Assembly (NCBI GenBank): GCA_963643925.1 | Contig: CAVINS010000097.1 | Coordinates: 1-8,420 of the forward strand | Direction of reading: 5' to 3' | Length of the DNA: 8,420 nt | Source: Phocaeicola_A sp963643925 | GTDB taxonomy: Bacteria; Bacteroidota; Bacteroidia; Bacteroidales; Bacteroidaceae | Part shown: positions 7,423-8,420 of the stretch, piece by piece | How the letters are laid out: the number at the start of each line of letters is the position of its first letter | Position numbering within the stretch: position 1 is the first letter of the stretch | Position numbers and translations under genes: made by a program | The notes under the pieces: model-generated | What the model was told of the DNA's origin: nothing | Database searches by the model: none | The model's input: only the letters and a program-made list of their open reading frames with translations

Positions 7423-7450
7423 TCCACTGACTGATTATTGAACGGATAAA

Positions 7451-7506
7451 AGCGAAGCCCCTTCAGTGGTGAAGAACACTACCGAGGGGCTCCGCTATTT
7501 TTTTTT
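7451..7506 (+). terminator. Strong intrinsic terminator after yebC
   Basis: AGCGAAGCCCCT (7451-7462) pairs with AGGGGCTCCGCT (7485-7496) with one A-C mismatch. An inner AGTG/CACT pair (7465-7468 with 7477-7480) extends the hairpin. It is followed by nine T residues (7498-7506). This is a textbook Rho-independent terminator closing the pheT-yebC unit and separating it from the next gene. Confidence 0.93.
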
Positions 7507-7539
7507 CGTTCCACTGGCCTGTAAATCAAGAATTATCTC

Positions 7540-7547
7540 TACATTTG
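7540..7547 (+). promoter_or_regulatory. Candidate -7 box for the Rpn-type gene
   Basis: TACATTTG matches the Bacteroidota TAnnTTTG element and lies between the terminator and the next ATG at 7577. No good TTTG -33 box is present at the right distance, only CTGG near 7514-7517. Because the upstream unit is terminated, the gene needs its own promoter and this is the best candidate. Confidence 0.5.
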
Positions 7548-7563
7548 TCGCACGAAACGTTTG

Positions 7564-7571
7564 AAAGGAGG
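7564..7571 (+). promoter_or_regulatory. Consensus Shine-Dalgarno deciding the start at 7577
   Basis: AAAGGAGG sits 5 nt before ATG 7577. It is the strongest Shine-Dalgarno in the window; glf, pheT and yebC have A- or AT-rich leaders without one, as is usual in Bacteroidota. It fixes the start and sets this gene apart from its neighbours. Confidence 0.8.
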
Positions 7572-7576
7572 AATCT

Positions 7577-8420
7577 ATGAGACAGAGTGATGACCGGTAT
7601 ATAAGTTTGCTGACTGACTTCGGCTTTAAACGAATCTTTGGAACGAAGCCTAATAAGGATTTGCTGATAAACTTCCTGAATTCGCTTTTTGACGGAGCTG
7701 AGGTGATAAAGGATGTGAAGTACCTGAACAGCGAACACGTAGGAGATGGATTCGGAGACCGAAAAGCCATCTTCGATGTCTATTGTGAGAACGAACAGGG
7801 TGAGAAGTTTATCGTGGAAATGCAGAACGCTTACCAGAAATACTTTAAGGACCGTTCGCTTTACTATTCTACATTCCCCATACGCGAACAGGCTCAAAAA
7901 GGATCGACCTGGAACTTCAAACTCGACCGCGTGTATATGGTGGCCTTACTCAACTTTGACCTCGAGGACGAGGCTTTTGAAAAGGAAGATCTCAACCACG
8001 ATGTGGGATTGCTCGACAAAAAAACACATAGGGTGTTCAACGACAAGTTGACGTTTAAGTACGTGGAGATATCGAAGTTCTACAAGACGGAGGATGAGCT
8101 GGTGACGATGTACGACAAGTGGATGTACGTGCTGAAGAATCTGTCGCGGCTGGACAAAAGGCCCGCTGCCTTGAAAGAGAAAATATTTACGCGGCTGTTT
8201 GAGGAGGCTGAGATAGCGAAATTTAACAAAAATGAACTTCGTGAATATGAAGACAGCTTGAAAGTATATCGTGACCTGAAGAACTCATTGGACACCGCCT
8301 TGGAACAAGGTTTCGAAAAAGGGCGTGAAGAGGGGCGTGCCAAAGGATTGGCCGAAGGAAGAGCTGAAGGTTTGGCGAAAGGAAGAACTGAAGGAAGAGC
8401 TGAAGGAAGAGCTGAAGGAA
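7577..8420 (+). CDS. Rpn/PDDEXK-family nuclease ('PD-(D/E)XK nuclease family transposase'), 3' end missing
   Basis: The frame is open from ATG 7577 to the last base with no stop, giving 281 residues so far. The N-terminus (RYISLLTDFGFKRIFG, then KDLLINFLNSL) is typical of the Rpn/PDDEXK_2 group found in many copies in Bacteroidota genomes. The probable catalytic core is D67 in KAIFDVYC and E81-x-Q83 in KFIVEMQ, that is D...ExQ where other PD-(D/E)XK nucleases have ExK; this is normal for the group. QNAYQKYFKDRSLYYSTFPI follows as expected. Residues 160-240 are a helical, charged region, and from 243 on the protein becomes E-G-R-A repeats. E. coli Rpn proteins are DNA endonucleases linked to RecA-independent recombination and to phage defence; a similar role here is inference. 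The gene is visibly more AT-rich than dnaB and pheT and has its own regulatory signals, which suggests an acquired accessory gene. Confidence 0.88.
   Translation, partial: MRQSDDRYISLLTDFGFKRIFGTKPNKDLLINFLNSLFDGAEVIKDVKYLNSEHVGDGFGDRKAIFDVYCENEQGEKFIVEMQNAYQKYFKDRSLYYSTFPIREQAQKGSTWNFKLDRVYMVALLNFDLEDEAFEKEDLNHDVGLLDKKTHRVFNDKLTFKYVEISKFYKTEDELVTMYDKWMYVLKNLSRLDKRPAALKEKIFTRLFEEAEIAKFNKNELREYEDSLKVYRDLKNSLDTALEQGFEKGREEGRAKGLAEGRAEGLAKGRTEGRAEGRAEG
8303..8420 (+). repeat. 12-bp tandem repeat coding for E-G-R-A units
   Basis: From residue 243 the protein is built of four-residue units (EQGF, EKGR, EEGR, AKGL, AEGR, AEGL, AKGR, TEGR, AEGR, AEG). From 8354 the DNA itself repeats with the 12-bp unit GAAGGAAGAGCT: exact copies at 8354-8365, 8390-8401 and 8402-8413, near copies at 8366-8389, and a partial copy running to 8420. 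Older copies on the left are more diverged. Such exact copies allow slippage and change of copy number without a frameshift, because 12 is a multiple of three. The array continues past the window. Confidence 0.9.

Noticed and set aside
8303..8420. CRISPR array
   Set aside because: The 12-bp units are contiguous, in frame with a coding sequence and have no spacers.

Overview
The window looks like a chromosomal segment from a Bacteroidota bacterium, most likely a Prevotella-type member of the Bacteroidales. The evidence is promoter boxes of the Bacteroidota form TAnnTTTG ahead of glf, pheT and the last gene, mostly weak or A-rich ribosome-binding regions, a DnaB with an acidic, proline-rich tail, and long GC-rich housekeeping genes separated by AT-rich spacers. 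The genus is inferred, not proven.

Layout. (1) 1-708 is the 3' part of a family 2 glycosyltransferase, cut by the window edge. (2) 709-1331 is a damaged stretch. It holds the possible first codons of another gene (722-776), a 10-N assembly gap (777-786), a short frameshifted fragment (787-896), a decayed end of an IS3-family insertion sequence on the minus strand (about 897-1135), and a strong nested hairpin (1202-1254). (3) A good promoter at 1276-1308 drives glf (UDP-galactopyranose mutase). dnaB (replicative helicase) follows 26 nt later and is probably co-transcribed. (4) A 155-bp spacer with a promoter box leads to pheT (Phe-tRNA synthetase beta chain) and, 36 nt on, a YebC/PmpR/TACO1-family gene. 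This pair ends at a strong intrinsic terminator (7451-7506). (5) A separate unit with its own promoter box and an unusually strong Shine-Dalgarno starts a PD-(D/E)XK nuclease of the Rpn/'PDDEXK family transposase' group. It has no stop codon in the window because the sequence runs out inside a 12-bp tandem repeat coding for E-G-R-A units.

How the parts work together. The glycosyltransferase and glf belong to surface polysaccharide synthesis: Glf makes UDP-galactofuranose, which glycosyltransferases can use. This suggests the left side is the edge of a capsule, O-antigen or exopolysaccharide locus that has been eroded by IS insertion and abuts core genes. dnaB, pheT and yebC serve replication and translation. 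The terminal Rpn-type gene is accessory and probably mobile.

No clearly new multi-gene system is visible. The most unusual items are the Rpn-type gene, with its repeat tail and a possible internal start, and the hidden IS3 remnant with the nested hairpin upstream of glf.
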